Under the pieces are notes generated by a model. That model did not search any database. It saw nothing but the letters and a program-made list of their open reading frames with translations, and was not told the origin of the DNA. The translations under genes were made by a program, and so were the position numbers. Shown here in pieces: positions 60,990-64,000 of a stretch of DNA of 64,000 bases (position 1 is the first letter of the stretch; the number at the start of each line of letters is the position of its first letter). Source of the DNA: CAZYTX01 sp964650485. Its GTDB lineage: Bacteria; RBG-13-61-14; DATKZS01. The stretch spans positions 62,001-126,000 of the forward strand of contig CAZYTX010000001.1 of the NCBI GenBank assembly GCA_964650485.1. Direction: 5' to 3'.

Positions 60990-62708
60990 TCAAACCTCGA
61001 TTTTGAGCGTGCGCATGCGGTTTATGGCCGCGGCCACCTCGAAGGAGCGCGGGAGGGCAAGGTTGCCGGTCCGCTGCGGCGCGGCCAGGTCGAGCCCCTT
61101 TTGCGTAACCTCCGCCATCATGGACTCCACCCCCTGCCGGAGGCCGCCTTTGTCCAGATACCTCCTCGAATAGAGATGGATGAGTTCGCCGATCATGCGG
61201 GTCTGGCTCACGTCGGCCATCTGCTCCAGCGCGGAGAGCTCCAGCACCGTCTTTCCGAAGTGTATCTCCTTGAGACCCTTGGCCCCGATCTTGACCTCGC
61301 GCTTTCCCTTGCTGGGGTCGAATGACTCGGGGCTGGGTCTCCTGGGCGCGATCTGTTTCATGGGCCGGGGAGACTCCTGCTCACGGCCGGTGGGGAGCTC
61401 GTCCGCGATCTCCTTTGCCCTGCCGGTGACCACCCTTGGCAGGTAGTGGTCCATCTGCACCACGGTGTCGGCCACGTCAAAGTAGTCGCCCGAGCCTCCC
61501 ACCACTATTACAGTGGAGCAGTCGAAGTTTTGGTGGATCTCCCGCACCCGGTCAATAAAAGGGGTGATGGGCTCCTTGTCCTTTTCCACCAGGGTCTGCA
61601 TGCGGCGGTCACGTATCATGAAGTTGGTGGCCGAGGTGTCCTCGTCAACCAGCAGCGCTTCGGCGCCGACCCCCAAAGCCTCGATGATATTGGCCGCCTG
61701 CGATGTAGAGCCCGAGGCGTTCTCGGTCTTGAACCTCCTGGTGTCCCTCCCGAAGGGGAGATTGTCAATGAAGTGCGATATGTCAACGGCCTCGACCCGC
61801 CTGCCGTCCTCGGCCCGCACCTTGACCGTTGACGCCCGGGAGGCCACCCTCTCGCGGCCGTCGCCGGGCACGTGCGGGTATACGCCCAGGGACAGGGCTT
61901 CCAGCAGGGTGCTCTTCCCGTGGAACCCCCCGCCCACCACCAGGGTCACCCCCTCGGGCACGCCCATGCCGCGCACCTTGTCGCCTCCCGGCAAAGACAG
62001 CTCAACCGCAAGCTCGGGCGGGCCCTCGAAGCGGACCACTCGGTCCCCGGAAAGCGGCCTTGGGTCAACCCCCGAGGCCCTTGGCAGCAAAGAGCCGTCA
62101 GCCACAAAAGCCACCAAGTTACGCGAGGCAAGCGAGCCCTGGATGTGGGTCCACTCTACCACCGTGCGGATGTGCTCGGTGAGATTTTCAGCGTCAAGCG
62201 CCTTCATGTAAAGCGAGCGCCTGACAACGGCCGGGACCTCCTGGAGGAGCATCTCCTCGGCCTGCCTGCCGAGCACTGTCCTGCCACGGGCCGGCAGGCC
62301 GAGCACGAAGCGGGCTTCCACCTTGTGGTCGTCCGCAACCAATGAGGTCCGCTTTATGATCTCCTGACCGCCAGCGTCAATATCAATGATCCCGCTCTTT
62401 CCCATTCCCCTGGAGCCCCTGCGTTCTTTCTTCACCCGGTTTATGGCGCTGGCAAAGCTCCTCGCAAGGAAATCCTCGAGACCCAGCCGGGCCGCGGGCG
62501 AGGGGTCGAACTCGGGACCGAACCCCGCGAGTCCCCTTTCCATCTCCACGCACAGCCTGGAGGGTGAGGCGAAGGGGTCCCCCTGCACGTGGTCCACGTG
62601 GAGGATGAAGTCGTGCACCCGGTAGCTGCCGGCGATGTCCTTGTAGGCCTTGTACCCCTTGCCGTCAATCCTTCTGAGCTCTCCTGCGAGCTTATTTTTG
62701 TCGAACAT
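60990..62708 (-). CDS. PF09818-type ABC-class ATPase
   Basis: 572 residues. Family pattern: GKGYKAYKDIAGSYRVHDF and HVQGDPFASPSR at the N-terminus, the Walker A-like loop GGGFHGKSTLLEAL, and Walker B-like ALLVDEDTSATNFMIRD with the acidic pair. SGSTSQAANIIEALGVGA resembles the signature region. Members are predicted soluble ATPases of unknown function with a P-loop related to ABC/SMC ATPases. It lies 41 bases downstream of the dehydrogenase-like gene and probably shares its transcript. Confidence 0.88.
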   Translation of the reverse strand: MFDKNKLAGELRRIDGKGYKAYKDIAGSYRVHDFILHVDHVQGDPFASPSRLCVEMERGLAGFGPEFDPSPAARLGLEDFLARSFASAINRVKKERRGSRGMGKSGIIDIDAGGQEIIKRTSLVADDHKVEARFVLGLPARGRTVLGRQAEEMLLQEVPAVVRRSLYMKALDAENLTEHIRTVVEWTHIQGSLASRNLVAFVADGSLLPRASGVDPRPLSGDRVVRFEGPPELAVELSLPGGDKVRGMGVPEGVTLVVGGGFHGKSTLLEALSLGVYPHVPGDGRERVASRASTVKVRAEDGRRVEAVDISHFIDNLPFGRDTRRFKTENASGSTSQAANIIEALGVGAEALLVDEDTSATNFMIRDRRMQTLVEKDKEPITPFIDRVREIHQNFDCSTVIVVGGSGDYFDVADTVVQMDHYLPRVVTGRAKEIADELPTGREQESPRPMKQIAPRRPSPESFDPSKGKREVKIGAKGLKEIHFGKTVLELSALEQMADVSQTRMIGELIHLYSRRYLDKGGLRQGVESMMAEVTQKGLDLAAPQRTGNLALPRSFEVAAAINRMRTLKIEV

Positions 62709-62749
62709 CCTTATTCTCCCTGGTATAGTCTGGCGCTGGGGCGAGCCTG

Positions 62750-63763
62750 TCAGCGCCTCCGGTCCCGGAGCGAGCTTGTGAGCAGAGGCTCGCGCATGGC
62801 GCCAATGACCCCCTGGAGGGTCTCGCGGTCAACTTCTCTCTTATCCAGCGTGGTATAAAAAAGGCCGCGCTCCCGGGCGAACTGCGGCAGGGCCTCGAGC
62901 GCCAGCGCAAGCTCCTCGCCGGAAAGCCCCACGCGCTCGGGGTTCCAGTCCACCTGCACCCATTTTAGGAACTGCTTTATCGGCCTCGATCTCCTGCCCT
63001 GCAGCTCGCTCATGAGGATAACACCCAGGCACAAGAGCCCTCCCCTTGGCAGCGCCTTGCCCGCGGTCGCCAGCGCGCATTCCACAAAGGCGTGCTCCGG
63101 ACCCTCGATCGGTCTCCTGGTTCCGGCTGAGCAAGAGAGCTCCTCCCTCTTTACCAGCGAGTTTACTATCTGGCGGATTCCGCTCTGGGTCAGGTCAAAG
63201 ATGTCGTCCGCCCGGTCCATGGTCTCGTCCAGGAGCTCCACCGCCTTTTCCGCTACTGCGGAATCGTATCCTGCCGCTTCCCCCGCCGCTTTCCAGTCCT
63301 CCACCGCGGTCAAGATGGAGAGTATCTCCCCCACCGCGGCCCTGGTCTCCTCCTCCGGGCCTCCCCATACTATCTCGTAATCCACTGCCAGAAGCTCGGC
63401 GTCCTTGTTTCCAAGCACCTCGATCCCCGCTCCCTCGCGCAGAATAACATCGCTTTTCACCACCTGCTCGCCGGTGACCGCGGTCGGCACAACAACCAAG
63501 CTCGATCCCGCCCGCCAGGCCACGTACCTTGCCGCCTCTATAAGGGGGCCGTTCCCCATGGCCAGAACAGTGCCGGCGCCCCCTGCCCACTCTGCCAGCG
63601 CGTCCAGCTCATTCTTATCGCCGGCATTCACCACGAGTGTGCCTGAAAGCCCGCTTGCGAGAGCGGCGAGTTCTTTGCCCTCCGGGCCGGTGACCGCATA
63701 AACCGGCCCGGGGAGGTCTGGCGCGATTTCTTCTAAAAGCCGTTTTCCGAAATTCACCCGCAT
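62750..63763 (-). CDS. Glycerol-1-phosphate dehydrogenase-like (Fe-ADH superfamily) protein
   Basis: 337 residues. Iron-ADH/AraM-like fold: VLAMGNGPLIEAARYVAW and VVVPTAVTGEQVVKSDVILR in the nucleotide domain, then VGEILSILTAVEDWKAAGEA, the counterpart of the G-D-x-L-S-K metal-site segment, with the Asp replaced by Glu and the Lys by Ile. GPEHAFVE keeps one His, but the second ligand region reads GGLLCLGVILMSE with no HGE motif. Two of three expected metal ligands are therefore altered. It may use a different metal or have lost dehydrogenase activity. Operon with the PF09818 ATPase. Confidence 0.65.
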   Translation of the reverse strand: MRVNFGKRLLEEIAPDLPGPVYAVTGPEGKELAALASGLSGTLVVNAGDKNELDALAEWAGGAGTVLAMGNGPLIEAARYVAWRAGSSLVVVPTAVTGEQVVKSDVILREGAGIEVLGNKDAELLAVDYEIVWGGPEEETRAAVGEILSILTAVEDWKAAGEAAGYDSAVAEKAVELLDETMDRADDIFDLTQSGIRQIVNSLVKREELSCSAGTRRPIEGPEHAFVECALATAGKALPRGGLLCLGVILMSELQGRRSRPIKQFLKWVQVDWNPERVGLSGEELALALEALPQFARERGLFYTTLDKREVDRETLQGVIGAMREPLLTSSLRDRRR

Positions 63764-63786
63764 CTTATAAGCTCACTCATATTTAA

Positions 63787-63829
63787 CGGTAGAGTAGGGA
63801 GGGGGACTAACCCCCTCCCTACTCTACCG
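63787..63829. repeat. Perfect 19-bp hairpin
   Basis: Arms 63787-63805 and 63811-63829 are perfectly complementary (start CGGTAGAGTAGG) with the 5-base loop ACTAA. It lies between the stop of rpiB and the start of the dehydrogenase-like gene, both minus strand. On the minus strand it is followed by GTTAAATA, not a T-run, so it may be a terminator of rpiB or a mobile palindromic element. Confidence 0.75.
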
Positions 63830-63900
63830 ACCTCTGCGCCTCTGCGTGATATAATTATTTACTTAAAAGCCTAAACCCAGGACCCTGAACCAAGCCATTG

Positions 63901-64000
63901 CTAGCACTCCCCCTCGATCATCTGCACCCTCTGCTTGTGCCTGCCTCCCTCGAACTTCGCGCCCAGCCAGGTCTCCACCGCGTGCTCGGCAACGCCGGCG
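63901..64000 (-). CDS. rpiB: Ribose-5-phosphate isomerase B (3' end only)
   Basis: The last 32 codons of a minus-strand gene whose start is beyond the window: AEHAVETWLGAKFEGGRHKQ followed by RVQMIEGEC and TAG at 63903-63901. The FEGGRHxxRV stretch is the conserved C-terminus of RpiB/LacAB isomerases, which interconvert ribose 5-phosphate and ribulose 5-phosphate. The tail after RV is a few residues longer than common. It is only a fragment, so completeness cannot be judged. Confidence 0.8.
   Translation of the reverse strand, partial: AGVAEHAVETWLGAKFEGGRHKQRVQMIEGEC

Overview
The window is 64 kb of GC-rich DNA from a Gram-negative anaerobe, most likely of the Desulfobacterota (former Deltaproteobacteria) or a related syntrophic lineage. 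The reasons are LpxD and other envelope genes, two different 2-oxoacid:ferredoxin oxidoreductases, a heterodisulfide-reductase-type (Hdr) electron-transfer operon whose HdrA appears to contain selenocysteine, CoA-ligase and F420-hydrogenase-beta-like genes, and no aerobic respiratory gene. No tRNA, rRNA, CRISPR array or intact insertion sequence was seen. All assignments come from reading motifs; no database was searched.

Layout. 1-6.9 kb: the 3' part of a large Pro/Glu-rich HEAT-repeat protein, an SxtJ-like membrane protein, a broken MNT/HEPN toxin-antitoxin pair, an alkylsulfatase-type metallo-hydrolase lipoprotein and lpxD. 6.9-16.7 kb: a surface-polysaccharide cluster alternating GT4 and TPR-GT2 glycosyltransferases with a membrane sulfatase-fold enzyme and a double kinase-like protein; base composition changes inside two of its genes, suggesting cassette exchange. 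16.8-18.5 kb: a trpG/pabA amidotransferase and a sialidase-like protein. 18.5-22.5 kb: an isolated rplC with its own promoter, facing the conserved rpmH-rnpA-yidD-yidC-jag block.

22.7-33.2 kb is the centrepiece: eight tightly spaced, mostly stop/start-overlapping genes. They encode a four-subunit 2-oxoacid:ferredoxin oxidoreductase (korDABC-like), a 1121-residue fusion of ferredoxin, GltD/NfnB-like FAD/NAD(P)H and HdrA-like modules, an MvhD-like protein, a fused HdrC-HdrB protein, and HdrA fused to MvhD. HdrA is interrupted by an in-frame TGA exactly where the family has a conserved Cys, and a SECIS-like hairpin follows it. The set looks like a flavin-based electron bifurcating or confurcating module tied to a 2-oxoacid oxidoreductase.

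33.3-41 kb: PEBP and DUF72 proteins, a GH127-type secreted hydrolase, lexA followed by a deletion chimera of DUF72 and dnaE, an alpha/beta hydrolase and a radical-SAM protein. 41-44.9 kb: pilT beside a PilB/GspE relative with destroyed ATPase motifs, then a DMT-type membrane protein without a normal start codon. 45-51.8 kb: a frameshifted phd/yefM antitoxin, an acyl-CoA synthetase, an FrhB-like iron-sulfur protein, an outer-membrane barrel and iorAB (indolepyruvate:ferredoxin oxidoreductase). 51.9-64 kb: a DUF3786 Fe-S protein, arsR with an internally deleted arsenite permease, a FabH-like synthase, RDD and GPH-transporter genes, a nucleotidyltransferase-like protein, a YfhO-like membrane protein, a reverse-transcriptase scrap, a PF09818-type ATPase, a glycerol-1-phosphate-dehydrogenase-like protein, a perfect 19-bp hairpin and the 3' end of rpiB.

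A recurrent theme is decay in the accessory parts: truncated hepT, the DUF72::dnaE chimera, frameshifted phd, deleted acr3 and the reverse-transcriptase fragment. The energy-metabolism operon is tightly packed and looks intact.
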